A stretch of 64,000 nt of DNA. It comes from Mycobacterium sp. BK086. GTDB taxonomy: Bacteria; Actinomycetota; Actinomycetes; Mycobacteriales; Mycobacteriaceae. The stretch covers positions 496,001 through 560,000 of the forward strand of contig SNWL01000006.1 of NCBI GenBank assembly GCA_004362315.1. Reading direction: 5' to 3'. Both the position numbers and the translations under genes were made by a program. Positions 54,473 to 63,295 of the stretch are shown piece after piece. A model generated the notes under the pieces. The model searched no databases. It was not told the DNA's origin and saw only the letters and a program-made list of their open reading frames with translations. Every line of letters begins with the position of its first letter. Position 1 is the first letter of the stretch.

Positions 54473-55351
54473 CTACCGCGCCGGCGGACCACCAGCACTC
54501 TGGTTCGGGATATCCGTGATCGGGAGGTTAGGCGCCGGATTCGGTGACGGCGTGTCCGGTAGCAGTGGGATCCGTCTGGCGGGTATATCGGCGATGCTGT
54601 TGGCCGGTGGTCCGTTGACCCGACTGCCATAGCTGCTGCCTGGTGAGCGCGAGCCAAGCAGATGACTGACCGTGACCATGTGATACCCGTTGGCAATCAA
54701 GACCGGAATGAACTGGTAGATCACGTCGACGGTGCTGGAGTAGGTGTCATGCAGCAATACCACTGAACCTGGCTTGACTTGAGTCTTCAGCATGTAAACC
54801 GTTGCGGCGGTGTTTGAATCGTTGATCCAGTCGAAAGGGATGACGTCCCAGAGAATCTCTGCGAGGCCCTGCTGGGCCGCCGCAGCACGAACCGCATCGG
54901 AGGACAGCCCGCCAGCGGGGCGATAGATCTGAGGTGAGAGCCCAGTCGCCGCGGCGATCGCCTGGGTGCCTCGACTGAGTTGCGAGGAAATGTCGGCTAC
55001 CGGGATCGTGCTCATGTTCGGATGCTCCCAGGTGTGGTTGCCGATCTCCATCCCGGCGTCTGCGATCCGCCGCGCGGCGTCAGGATCAGCGGCCACCTTG
55101 TTGCCGATCAGAAAGAATGTCGCTTTCGCGTTGCCGGACACCAACACTCGTAGGAGCCGATCGGTAAACGGAGTGGGTCCGTCGTCGAAGGTGAGCGCCA
55201 CGCATTTGACCTGTGCACAGTCGACACGATCCGGATCATCGGCCTGTCGCTGGCGCGCGGCCAACACCATGGTCCCGACGACGGCGATCACCACAGCCGA
55301 GACGGCCATCATGTGCCACCCCACGCGGGGGAGCGCGAAGCAACGCGTCAC
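54473..55351 (-). CDS. Membrane-anchored polysaccharide deacetylase (NodB/CE4)
   Basis: 292 residues. An N-terminal membrane anchor or signal ([19 protein letters not shown]) is followed by the CE4 domain: [18 protein letters not shown] (catalytic and metal Asp), the metal His pair in [24 protein letters not shown] and the C-terminal [14 protein letters not shown] Pro-rich tail ends the protein. It probably deacetylates peptidoglycan or another envelope glycan. The GTG start overlaps the stop of the copper ATPase (GTGA), so translation of an envelope enzyme is tied to that of a metal pump. Confidence 0.9.
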   Translation of the reverse strand: MTRCFALPRVGWHMMAVSAVVIAVVGTMVLAARQRQADDPDRVDCAQVKCVALTFDDGPTPFTDRLLRVLVSGNAKATFFLIGNKVAADPDAARRIADAGMEIGNHTWEHPNMSTIPVADISSQLSRGTQAIAAATGLSPQIYRPAGGLSSDAVRAAAAQQGLAEILWDVIPFDWINDSNTAATVYMLKTQVKPGSVVLLHDTYSSTVDVIYQFIPVLIANGYHMVTVSHLLGSRSPGSSYGSRVNGPPANSIADIPARRIPLLPDTPSPNPAPNLPITDIPNQSAGGPPAR

Positions 55352-57666
55352 GCCGACCTACTCGCTGAGGACGCGGGCAGCTTGAGGCGCTTGAGCATCA
55401 ATGCGTTGACTGCCACGATCAGGCTCGATCCCGACATCGACAAGGCCGCGATCTCCGGGCGCAGAACCAATCCGAACGCCGGCTCGAAGACACCTGCGGC
55501 GATCGGCAGCGCAATCACGTTGTATCCCACGGCCCAGCCGAGATTCTGGCGCATCTTGCGCAAGGTCCCCCGCCCGATCCGCAAGGCAGTCGGGACGTCG
55601 AGCGGGTCGGAGCGCATCAACACCAGGTCGGCTGTCTCGATCGCCACATCGGTACCCGCCCCTATTGCCACCCCGAGGTCGGCCTGCGCCAGGGCCGGGG
55701 CATCGTTGACCCCATCACCGACCATGGCCACCTTGCCGCCCTGCTGCTGGAGGTCAGAGATCTTGGTGGCCTTCTCTCCCGGTAGCACTTCAGCGACAAC
55801 GGCGTCGATGCCCAGTTGGTCGGCGATCCTGGATGCGGTGGCTTCGTTGTCACCGCTGAGCATGACCACGTGCACGCCCATCTCATGTAGTTCCCGGACC
55901 GCTCGTGCAGAAGTCTCCCGAGCTGCGTCCGCCAGTGCGATGACCCCGACGCCGCGCCCGTCCACCGCCACCAGAACCGCGGTGAGCCCGCTGGACGCGA
56001 GTTGGTCCCGTCGATCCATCAGACCTGCCGGAAAGTCGACCCGTTCATCGCGCATCAGCTTGCGGTTTCCGACAGCAACCCGGTGCCCGCTGACGGCGGC
56101 GGTGGCTCCGCGCCCAGGGACGTTGCGGAATTCGGTCAGTTCGGCGGCGGTGACTCCCCGGTCGCGGGCGTAACGCACGATTGCGGCGGCCAACGGGTGC
56201 TCAGATTGGGTCTCCACCCCGGAGACCATCGCCAACACCTCGTACTCGTTCATCGCCTCCGCCACGTAGTCCGTGACTTCGGGCTCACCCTTGGTCAGCG
56301 TCCCTGTTTTGTCCATCACGACGGTGTCGATGCGCGCCGAAATCTCAAGGGCGGTCGCATTCTTGAACAGCACCCCACGCTTGGCACCCAGCCCCGTTCC
56401 AACCATGATCGCCGTCGGAGTGGCCAGGCCAAGGGCGTCCGGGCAGGTGATGACCACCACGGTGATGGCGAACAGCAGCGCGCTCTGCACACCCGCGCCC
56501 GCCACCCACCACACGAGGAAGGTGAGCGCACCGCCGATGAGTGCCACCAACACCAGCCAGAACGCGGCCCGGTCAGCCAGCCGCTGACCGGGCGCCTTGG
56601 AGTTCTGCGCTTCTTGAACCATGGCCACGATCTGGGCCAACGCGGTGTCAGAACCAACTTTGGTGGCACGCACTCGCAGTGTCCCGGTGGTATTGATCGA
56701 CGCCCCGATTACGTTGTCGCCTGGTGCTTTCGACACCGGCAGGCTCTCCCCGGTGACCATCGACTCGTCGACCTCCGAGGCGCCATGCTCGACGGTGCCG
56801 TCGACGGGGATCTTGGCGCCGGGCCGGATCAAGAGCAGGTCACCTACGACGACCTCGGCGGTGGGCAATTCCACCAGCTCGTCACCCCGGACCACCACAG
56901 CCATCGGTGGTGCAAGTTCCAGCAGAGTTCGAATCGCCTCGTTGGCTCCGCCCCGCGCGCGCATCTCAAACCAATGCCCAAGGAGCACAAAGGTCGTCAG
57001 CACGGCGGCAGCTTCGTAGAACACGTCGCCACCACCGGTGAGGGTCACCCCCACGCTGTAGAGCCAGCCTGCTCCCACAGCGACGGCAACCAGCACCATC
57101 ATGTCGAGGGTTCGTGCCCGCAGTGCCCGCCACGCGCCGTCGAAGAAGATCCACGCCGAGTAGAACACCACCGGCAAGCTCAGGAGAAGCGCGAAGACGT
57201 CGTCGCGCAACCCGAACGGCGCAGGCACCGTGAACCCGAACATGTCACGACCCATCGGGGACCACAGCATGATCGGGATCGACAAGACCAGCGCCACGAG
57301 GAACCGGTTGCGCATGTCGCGCACCATGGCGTCCATCGACATGGCGCCGTGGCCGCCGTGGCCCATCACGTCCTGCGGCGCGCCACGCGATGCCGGGATC
57401 GCGTGGCCGGCCACGTCCGACATCGGCTCGCAGATGTGGTCCGGCACCGAACGTCCGGCGCAGTGAAAACCACAGTCATGAATCCACTTCGCCAGCGAAG
57501 CGACTGACGTGACCTCCGGGTCGAAGACCACGGTGGCGGTTTGGTTCACCGCGTTCGCGTGCACCGCATACACGCCTGGGCGACGTAGCAGTGTCGACTC
57601 AACCACCGATGTCGAAGTGGCCCAGTGCAACCCGTGAACATCCAGCACCGTTGTGGTGGTGGCCAT
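55348..57666 (-). CDS. P1B-type heavy-metal (copper) ATPase with a CPD motif
   Basis: 772 residues. An N-terminal HMA-like domain lacks the CxxC pair ([20 protein letters not shown]). A His-Met stretch ([18 protein letters not shown]) precedes the first helices, as in CopB-type pumps. The core has TGES (VTGESLPVS), the phosphorylation Asp in [22 protein letters not shown] and [12 protein letters not shown]. The ion-site motif is [12 protein letters not shown] (Cys about 408), where CopA has CPC and CopB has CPH. Copper export is inferred from context. GGGGAG ribosome site before ATG 57666. Confidence 0.9.
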   Translation of the reverse strand: MATTTTVLDVHGLHWATSTSVVESTLLRRPGVYAVHANAVNQTATVVFDPEVTSVASLAKWIHDCGFHCAGRSVPDHICEPMSDVAGHAIPASRGAPQDVMGHGGHGAMSMDAMVRDMRNRFLVALVLSIPIMLWSPMGRDMFGFTVPAPFGLRDDVFALLLSLPVVFYSAWIFFDGAWRALRARTLDMMVLVAVAVGAGWLYSVGVTLTGGGDVFYEAAAVLTTFVLLGHWFEMRARGGANEAIRTLLELAPPMAVVVRGDELVELPTAEVVVGDLLLIRPGAKIPVDGTVEHGASEVDESMVTGESLPVSKAPGDNVIGASINTTGTLRVRATKVGSDTALAQIVAMVQEAQNSKAPGQRLADRAAFWLVLVALIGGALTFLVWWVAGAGVQSALLFAITVVVITCPDALGLATPTAIMVGTGLGAKRGVLFKNATALEISARIDTVVMDKTGTLTKGEPEVTDYVAEAMNEYEVLAMVSGVETQSEHPLAAAIVRYARDRGVTAAELTEFRNVPGRGATAAVSGHRVAVGNRKLMRDERVDFPAGLMDRRDQLASSGLTAVLVAVDGRGVGVIALADAARETSARAVRELHEMGVHVVMLSGDNEATASRIADQLGIDAVVAEVLPGEKATKISDLQQQGGKVAMVGDGVNDAPALAQADLGVAIGAGTDVAIETADLVLMRSDPLDVPTALRIGRGTLRKMRQNLGWAVGYNVIALPIAAGVFEPAFGLVLRPEIAALSMSGSSLIVAVNALMLKRLKLPASSASRSA

Positions 57667-57717
57667 CAAATACTCCCCATCCGCGGTTGTGACCCAGGAC
57701 AGGCCCCAAATCTGCCC

Positions 57718-57727
57718 TACCCCGGTA
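57718..57727. promoter_or_regulatory. Short TACC-CC-GGTA dyad upstream of the ATPase gene
   Basis: In the divergent gap before the P1B ATPase. It resembles a compressed copy of the copper palindrome at 51847, in the context CTACCCCGGTATGTCCCCC. It is too short to be sure. Confidence 0.25.
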
Positions 57728-57855
57728 TGTCCCCCATATGCCTTCCATAAAGATTTGACGAAGAAGTGGGGAGCCTGAGCCAACTCCCGAGCCGTCGCCT
57801 GCCAGCGCGTATTGTCCGCGAACAGCGTCTTGCGGTGGCGACAGGCAGGAGGACG

Positions 57856-58317
57856 ATGGTCGACAACCCTGGGAATCACGACCGGCGCGGAACTCGCCTG
57901 GTGATGTTGGCGGCCCTTGTCCTGGTGGGTGCGACCCTCGTCGCGGTCGCGATCACCACGGGCGCGCTGCCGCCGTGGAAGTCGGACAATACTGGCCCCA
58001 CAGCCGAACAGTCGGCTCGGGAACGATGCCAAGGCGACGTACTCACAAAGGTGCTATCCCCGTCGACGGCGCGTTTCTCCGACCTTCGCACCGAGGCCAG
58101 CACACTGGACAGCGACGGAAAAGACCAGTTCTCCCTGACCCTTGAGGCGCCCCTCAAAGACGTCGACAAGTCCCGGATCACCGTGCTGAACGTCTCCGGA
58201 GTGGTCAATGCGCCCAGCGAGGTCGGCACCACGCTCTCCGACCATTTCGACTGCCGGGCCTATTTTGTCGACGGCTCTTTGGTCCACACACTCGTGCTGT
58301 TCGAACACGAGCACTGA
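57856..58317 (+). CDS. Exported single-membrane-segment protein of unknown function
   Basis: 153 residues. A short polar N-terminus is followed by one hydrophobic segment ([27 protein letters not shown]) and a soluble domain with two Cys (RERCQGDVL and HFDCRAYFV) that could form a disulfide outside the membrane. No family is recognised. A GCAGGAGGAC ribosome site precedes the ATG. It is divergent from the copper ATPase and converges on the His-rich membrane protein two bases away, so a link with metal stress is plausible but unproven. Confidence 0.75.
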   Translation: MVDNPGNHDRRGTRLVMLAALVLVGATLVAVAITTGALPPWKSDNTGPTAEQSARERCQGDVLTKVLSPSTARFSDLRTEASTLDSDGKDQFSLTLEAPLKDVDKSRITVLNVSGVVNAPSEVGTTLSDHFDCRAYFVDGSLVHTLVLFEHEH

Positions 58318-58319
58318 TC

Positions 58320-59069
58320 TCAGTCGCTGTGACTGTGCTGGTGAGCGTCGGCCTCCACCGGAGCCGCGGATTCCGGATGATGGTCGCCTTCTGTATTCAG
58401 ACTCATGTCAGTCACCGGCAGCCCCGGTGCAGGCGCGGGTTCGTGGCGATCATGACCCGTCGTCACATCTGCATGGTGGCCCGGCACCTGTTCTGCCTCA
58501 GCCGGGCCACCGTGGTGATGGTGCTGGCCCTGGAGGCCAGACGCCAGGCCAACCGTGACCGCACCGGCCATAACGGCGTTGGCTCCCATCAACACCACGG
58601 CTCGTCCGAGACCCGAGATCTCGTCGCCCCGATAGCGCCGAAGCAATGCCCACCCGGCACCCATGATCACGTAGCACTGAAGCAGCAGGACGGCTATGCC
58701 TGCCGCCTCGACTGCCTCGGGCACCCCCGCGTTGGGACCGAACGGCGCGCCCGCGGTTCGGGACATCACCCACAGCGCCGCTGAACCGAGATTTGCCGCC
58801 ACGCCGGCCGCAAGCAGTATCTGCGTCGGTCGCAACCAGGTGAGAAATCCCCAAAACAGTTGGAACACCGCGATCGCGGCGAAGAACACCCCCGACGGCT
58901 TCCAGTCCGTCCAGTGCATGGGCGCAACCGCGAAATGGATGACGGCTGCGCCGATCGAGGCCACCGCCGCACACCGGGCAGCGAGCTGGCTGTCGGTCTT
59001 CCGCACGACTTTGACGCCCACAGCGTCGACCGTGGCACACCGACCCCGTTCGTACGAGCAGCAGGCCAT
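58320..59069 (-). CDS. Membrane protein with a His-rich cytoplasmic or periplasmic tail
   Basis: About 249 residues. Five or so hydrophobic segments (ASIGAAVIHFAVAPMHW, GVFFAAIAVFQLFWGFLTWL, ILLAAGVAANLGSAALWVM, AAGIAVLLLQCYVIMGAGWALL, AVVLMGANAVMAGAVTVGLASG) are followed by a tail of about 65 residues packed with His (QGQHHHHGG, GHHADVTTGHDRHE, ADAHQHSHSD). It probably binds metal ions. Family not recognised. The start is uncertain: ATG 59069, TTG 59120 or internal GTGs near VVRKTDSQ are possible; none has a strong ribosome site. Confidence 0.7.
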   Translation of the reverse strand: MACCSYERGRCATVDAVGVKVVRKTDSQLAARCAAVASIGAAVIHFAVAPMHWTDWKPSGVFFAAIAVFQLFWGFLTWLRPTQILLAAGVAANLGSAALWVMSRTAGAPFGPNAGVPEAVEAAGIAVLLLQCYVIMGAGWALLRRYRGDEISGLGRAVVLMGANAVMAGAVTVGLASGLQGQHHHHGGPAEAEQVPGHHADVTTGHDRHEPAPAPGLPVTDMSLNTEGDHHPESAAPVEADAHQHSHSD

Positions 59070-59150
59070 AACGGTCAGATGCCAGATCGGCAACAGCGTT
59101 CCCAGTGTCCTCCCAGTCAACAGCCAGGCCTGGGTGGGTCAATAGGGTTC

Positions 59151-61046
59151 GTGACAACGACGTTTCAAGCCCCGCTGCCGCAGGACTCCGCCGAGGTCGC
59201 CGCGTCCCCAGCACACTCGTCGCGAGGGGAGCGCGCCGGGCTGGCGGTCCTGCTCGTCGGCACCGCGGTCATGTACCTGTGGAACATCACCGTCAACGGC
59301 ATGGGCAACCAGTTCTATGCCGGTGCGGCGCAGGCGGGCTCGAAGAATTGGGAAGCGCTGCTGTTCGGTTCGCTCGATTCCGAGAACTTCATCACCGTCG
59401 ACAAGCCGCCGGTGTCGCAGTGGGTGATGGGGCTCTCGGGTCAGCTGTTCGGCTTCAGCAGCGCCAGCATGCTGGTCCCCGAGGCGCTGATGGCGGTGGC
59501 CACCGTCGCGATTCTCTACGCGGCGGTCGCGCGGATCTGCGGTCCGCGGGCAGGTCTGCTCGCCGGTGCCGCTCTCGCGGTGACCCCGGTCGCTGCCTTG
59601 ATGTTCCGGTTCAACAACCCCGACGCGGCGATGGTGCTGCTGATGATGGCCTCGGCGTATTGCACAGTGCGTGCACTCGAGCGGGCCAGCGGGAAGTGGC
59701 TGGCGTGGGCAGGTGTCGCACTGGGCTTCGCATTCCTGGCCAAGATGCTCGAAGGGCTGCTGGTGGTCCCTGCGGTGGGCCTGGTTTACCTGATCGCCGC
59801 GCCAACGAACATCCGCACGCGGATGGTGCACCTGCTCGGCGCCATGGCAGCCTTCCTGGTTTCGGCTGGGTGGTTCGTCGTGCTGACGCTGGTGTGGCCG
59901 GCATCGTCGCGGCCCTACATCGCCGGCTCGACCGACAACAGCTTCATGGATCTGGTGTTGGGCTACAACGGTTTTGCCCGGGTTGCCGGCCGCAACCACA
60001 TGAACTTCGGTCCGAACGACCCGATCGGTAATTCCGTCGGCAACGGCCTGCGTCACCTCGGCGGCTTCGGCGGCATGGACCAGAACGAAGGCGTCGGCCG
60101 GCTGTTCACCGGCGAGTTCGGCTTCGAGATCGGCTGGCTGGTCCCCGCAGCACTGCTCGCGTTCGTGCTCGTGGTGGTCTCGCGTTGTCGCGCGCCGCGC
60201 ACCGACACCGTGCGGGCGGGCGCGCTGTTGTTCGGTGGCTGGCTGCTCGGCGACGGACTGGTATTGAGCTTCATGAAAAGCAATGTGCACCCGTACTACT
60301 GCTTGTCTTTGGCACCCGCGGTGGCCGGTGTGGCGGCGATTGGTGCCCACGAGATGTGGGTGCGCCGCCAGTCTCGATTCGGACGTACCGGGCTGACCGC
60401 GCTTCTAGCGGTGACGGGCATCTGGAGTTGGTGGGTGCTGGGCCGCAACGAAGGATGGCTGCCCGCGCTGCGCTGGATCGTCCTGATCGGCACGGTGCTC
60501 GCCGCAGCTGCGCTGGCGCTTTCCGCGTCGCGCCGACGGCGGGTCGCGGTGGGCGCCGCCGTGCTCGGTGTGACGGCCGTCTTGGCCGGCCCGACGGCGT
60601 ACGCGGTGGCCACATTGAACGTCGCGCACCGTGGCGGTGGGCCCACTGTCGGACCCGCACGTCCCGAGCCTGCGTTCGCGCGCGCCTTCGGTCAGCCCCA
60701 GGACAATCCACAACTGGACACCATGTTGCGCGCCACCAAGACGAAGTGGTCAGCGGCGGTGGTCGGCTCGTCGACGGCGGCCGGTCTCGAATTGTCCAGC
60801 GGCACCGCGGTCATGGCGATCGGTGGGTTCACCGGCGCGGACCCGGTACCGAGCTTGGGCCAGTTCAAGGCCGACGTCTCCGATGGCCAGGTGGCCTATT
60901 ACGTGGTCCAGAGAGACTGGCGCGGCAAGGCCGGCGGCTGGCCCGACAACCGCAATCACACCGGGATCACCGACTGGGTGACCGCCACGTTCGCGGTCAC
61001 TCAGGTCGGCGATACCGATGTCTACGACCTGTCCAAGCCCAAGTAG
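59151..61046 (+). CDS. GT39-type (PMT/ArnT-like) membrane glycosyltransferase
   Basis: 631 residues with about a dozen membrane segments. The first loop holds the catalytic acidic region: NQFYAGAAQAGSKNWEALLFGSLDSENFITVDKPPVSQWVMGL, with ENFITVDKPP typical of the family. The C-terminal ~130 residues are soluble and extracytoplasmic (GLELSSGTAVMAIGGFTGADP, VAYYVVQRDWRG). Such enzymes move a sugar from a polyprenyl-phosphate donor onto an envelope lipid or protein outside the membrane. GTG start. The stop abuts that of the convergent desaturase gene. Confidence 0.88.
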   Translation: MTTTFQAPLPQDSAEVAASPAHSSRGERAGLAVLLVGTAVMYLWNITVNGMGNQFYAGAAQAGSKNWEALLFGSLDSENFITVDKPPVSQWVMGLSGQLFGFSSASMLVPEALMAVATVAILYAAVARICGPRAGLLAGAALAVTPVAALMFRFNNPDAAMVLLMMASAYCTVRALERASGKWLAWAGVALGFAFLAKMLEGLLVVPAVGLVYLIAAPTNIRTRMVHLLGAMAAFLVSAGWFVVLTLVWPASSRPYIAGSTDNSFMDLVLGYNGFARVAGRNHMNFGPNDPIGNSVGNGLRHLGGFGGMDQNEGVGRLFTGEFGFEIGWLVPAALLAFVLVVVSRCRAPRTDTVRAGALLFGGWLLGDGLVLSFMKSNVHPYYCLSLAPAVAGVAAIGAHEMWVRRQSRFGRTGLTALLAVTGIWSWWVLGRNEGWLPALRWIVLIGTVLAAAALALSASRRRRVAVGAAVLGVTAVLAGPTAYAVATLNVAHRGGGPTVGPARPEPAFARAFGQPQDNPQLDTMLRATKTKWSAAVVGSSTAAGLELSSGTAVMAIGGFTGADPVPSLGQFKADVSDGQVAYYVVQRDWRGKAGGWPDNRNHTGITDWVTATFAVTQVGDTDVYDLSKPK

Positions 61047-62144
61047 TCAGGCCGCCCGGACCAGCTCGTCGGCCTCGCGGGGCGCCCGGCTGGGCAAGGC
61101 CAGCTTGACGATCTTGCGGATGACGGTGCCGAACTGCTTGGGCAGCGGGCCCGAGTTGTACGGCACGCCGTAGCGCTCGCACACCTCGCGAACGTGCGGG
61201 GCCATCTCGGCGTAGCGGCGGGCAGGCACGTCGGGGAACAGGTGGTGCTCGATCTGGTGGGACAGGTTGCCCGACAACAGATGGAACAGCTTGCCGCCGG
61301 TCAGGTTGGCCGAGCCGAGGATCTGCCGGAAGTACCACTGGCCGCGCGACTCGTTGCGGGTCTCCTCGACGGTGAATTCCTGTGTGCCGTCCGGGAAATG
61401 GCCGCAGAAGATGATCGCGTAGGACCACACGTTGCGCATCAGGTTGGCCGTCAGGTTGCCGGTGAACACGAACGGCGCGAACGGTCCGGCCAGCAGCGGG
61501 AAGGCGACGTAATCCTTGAGGGTCTGCCTGCGGGTCTTGCGCCAGATCTCGCGCAGCACGTCGCGTTTGTCGGACAGCGAGATCTCACCGGAGCGGATGC
61601 GTTCGGTCTCCAGCTCGTGCAGCGCAACGCCGTACTGGAACAACACCATCAGCAGGAACGCGTAGAGCGGATTGCCGAGGAAGTACGGGCGCCACGGCTG
61701 ATCCGGGCTCATCCGCAGGATGCCGTAGCCGATGTCGCGGTCCATGCCGACGATGTTGGTGAAGGTGTGGTGGGAGAAGTTGTGCGAGTGCCGCCACTGG
61801 TCGGCGGGGCAGGCGGTGTCCCATTCGAAGGTGCGCCCGGCCAGCGCCGGGTCGCCGGTCCACTCGTACTGGCCGTGCATGATGTTGTGGCCGATCTCCA
61901 TGTTGTCCAGGATCTTCGAGATCCCCAGCAGCGCGGTGCCAGCCAGCCACGCCGGCGGGAAGATACCGGCCATCAACAGTGCGCGGCCACCGATTTCCAT
62001 GCCGCGCTGCGCCTTGATGACGCGGCGGATGTAGCCGACGTCGGCCTGGCCGAGGTCGGCCAGCACGCGGTCCTTGATGGCATCGAGCTCGCGCCCGAAT
62101 GCGTCGGCCTGCTCGGGGGTCAGTGTGATGGGTTGGGAGGTCAT
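61047..62144 (-). CDS. desA3: Membrane acyl-CoA delta-9-type desaturase, DesA3-like
   Basis: 365 residues. The three His boxes of membrane fatty-acid desaturases are clear: GHNIMHGQY, WRHSHNFSHHTF and QIEHHLFPD, with hydrophobic segments between. It introduces a double bond in a fatty acyl chain using O2 and electrons from the reductase gene just upstream, as for Rv3229c with Rv3230c in M. tuberculosis. The gap to the reductase gene is 28 bases, so they form an operon. Predicted role: oleate and membrane-fluidity control. Confidence 0.94.
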   Translation of the reverse strand: MTSQPITLTPEQADAFGRELDAIKDRVLADLGQADVGYIRRVIKAQRGMEIGGRALLMAGIFPPAWLAGTALLGISKILDNMEIGHNIMHGQYEWTGDPALAGRTFEWDTACPADQWRHSHNFSHHTFTNIVGMDRDIGYGILRMSPDQPWRPYFLGNPLYAFLLMVLFQYGVALHELETERIRSGEISLSDKRDVLREIWRKTRRQTLKDYVAFPLLAGPFAPFVFTGNLTANLMRNVWSYAIIFCGHFPDGTQEFTVEETRNESRGQWYFRQILGSANLTGGKLFHLLSGNLSHQIEHHLFPDVPARRYAEMAPHVREVCERYGVPYNSGPLPKQFGTVIRKIVKLALPSRAPREADELVRAA

Positions 62145-62172
62145 GGTTTTCCCTTTCGTCTCACAAGTGCGT

Positions 62173-63219
62173 TTACAACGCGATCTCGACGTCGCCCACG
62201 GGGACGGACACGCAGATCTGCACGTCCTCCTCGTCGGCGGTCGATACCGCGCCGGTGGTCACGTTGCGCACGGCGCCGCGATGCTTGCGGCGGGTGCAGG
62301 TGTGGCAGATGCCCATCCGGCATCCGCTGGTGGGGTTCAGTCCGGCGTCCTCGGCCTGGTCGAGCAGGGGACGTCCGTCGTCAGTCGCTTCGACCTTGCT
62401 GTCCGCGAACAGGATTCGTCCGCCCGACGGCGCGTCGGGGACCACGAAAGGCATCGGGACGAAGCTCTCAGACGACACTTTCGTGCAGTGTGCGCGCACG
62501 GAGTCGACCAAAGTGGGCGGGCCACAGACGAATACGGCATCCGGGTCGGCCATCGCGGTCTGCAGGTGTTCCTGGCCGAAGCGGCCGTCGAGCTCACCGC
62601 CCGGGGAACGGGTGTAGCCGTGCAGGACTCGGTATCCCGTGGCGGCGAGCTCGGCTCGGTAGCACGCCTCGTCCGGGGTACGGGCGTAGTGGATGAAGGC
62701 GATCTCGCCGTCGTAGTTCTCGGCGTGCAGGGTGCGCAGCATCGACATCACCGGGGTGATGCCACTGCCACCGGACACGAACAGGATGCGCCCGGGCCTG
62801 CGGTCGGGCAGGACGAAGTCGCCCGCCGGGTCCGACAGCCCGACAACCATGCCGGGCCGGGCGTGCCGATAGAGGTGGCCCGATACCAGGCCGCCGTCGT
62901 GGGTTCCGATCGTCAGCTCGATCAGTGGGGATCCCTCCGCACTGGCCGGCGAGTAGCAGCGGGTGTGGCGGCGGCCGTCGATCTCCACCGTCAGGTTCAG
63001 GTGCTGGCCGGCGCGGTAGCCGGTGACAGCAGCATTCGGGTCCAGGAGCAGGGTGACGCTGCGCGGAGTGGTCCGTCGTACGTCGACAACCCTGGCGCGA
63101 GCGTCGGTGGTCCAAGTCGGGTCCACCAGCTCGGTGTACCGGTCGACGCCATGCGGCCCGGTGAGCAGATCGACCAGCGGCGAGCGGAGCACCTTCTTGG
63201 TCAGAGTTTGAGTGAACAT
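62173..63219 (-). CDS. Ferredoxin-NAD(P)H reductase partner of DesA3 (Rv3230c-like)
   Basis: 348 residues in three modules: an FAD domain (TRCYSPASAEG), an NAD(P)H domain (ILFVSGGSGITPVMSMLRTL, FVCGPPTLVDSV) and a C-terminal plant-type 2Fe-2S ferredoxin (SGCRMGICHTCTRRKHRG with the last Cys in VQICVSVP). It carries electrons from NADPH to the desaturase. First gene of the desaturase operon, divergent from a TetR gene. ATG 63219 is chosen because the family sequence begins there; the upstream ribosome site is weak. Confidence 0.93.
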   Translation of the reverse strand: MFTQTLTKKVLRSPLVDLLTGPHGVDRYTELVDPTWTTDARARVVDVRRTTPRSVTLLLDPNAAVTGYRAGQHLNLTVEIDGRRHTRCYSPASAEGSPLIELTIGTHDGGLVSGHLYRHARPGMVVGLSDPAGDFVLPDRRPGRILFVSGGSGITPVMSMLRTLHAENYDGEIAFIHYARTPDEACYRAELAATGYRVLHGYTRSPGGELDGRFGQEHLQTAMADPDAVFVCGPPTLVDSVRAHCTKVSSESFVPMPFVVPDAPSGGRILFADSKVEATDDGRPLLDQAEDAGLNPTSGCRMGICHTCTRRKHRGAVRNVTTGAVSTADEEDVQICVSVPVGDVEIAL

Positions 63220-63279
63220 GTGTACACCGTGACTGGTGAAACTGCACGTCGTCAAGGGATCGAGCCAGAGTGTGGTAGC

Positions 63280-63295
63280 GTTCACAACAGTGAAC
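63280..63295. promoter_or_regulatory. GTTCAC-AACA-GTGAAC operator overlapping the TetR start
   Basis: A perfect 6+4+6 palindrome. Its right arm contains the GTG start codon of the TetR gene, and it lies 61 bases from the reductase start. Its place suggests that the TetR protein represses itself and the desaturase operon. Confidence 0.6.

Noticed and set aside
56002..57507. A 501-codon rightward open frame
   Set aside because: It lies wholly antisense to the P1B ATPase, whose motifs are intact.
57667..58032. N-terminal extension of the P1B ATPase
   Set aside because: The open frame continues upstream, but the added residues have no domain character and overlap the divergent gene. A good ribosome site lies before ATG 57666.
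61194..62696. A 500-codon rightward open frame
   Set aside because: It is antisense to the desaturase and reductase genes, and its sequence is low-complexity and Arg-rich.
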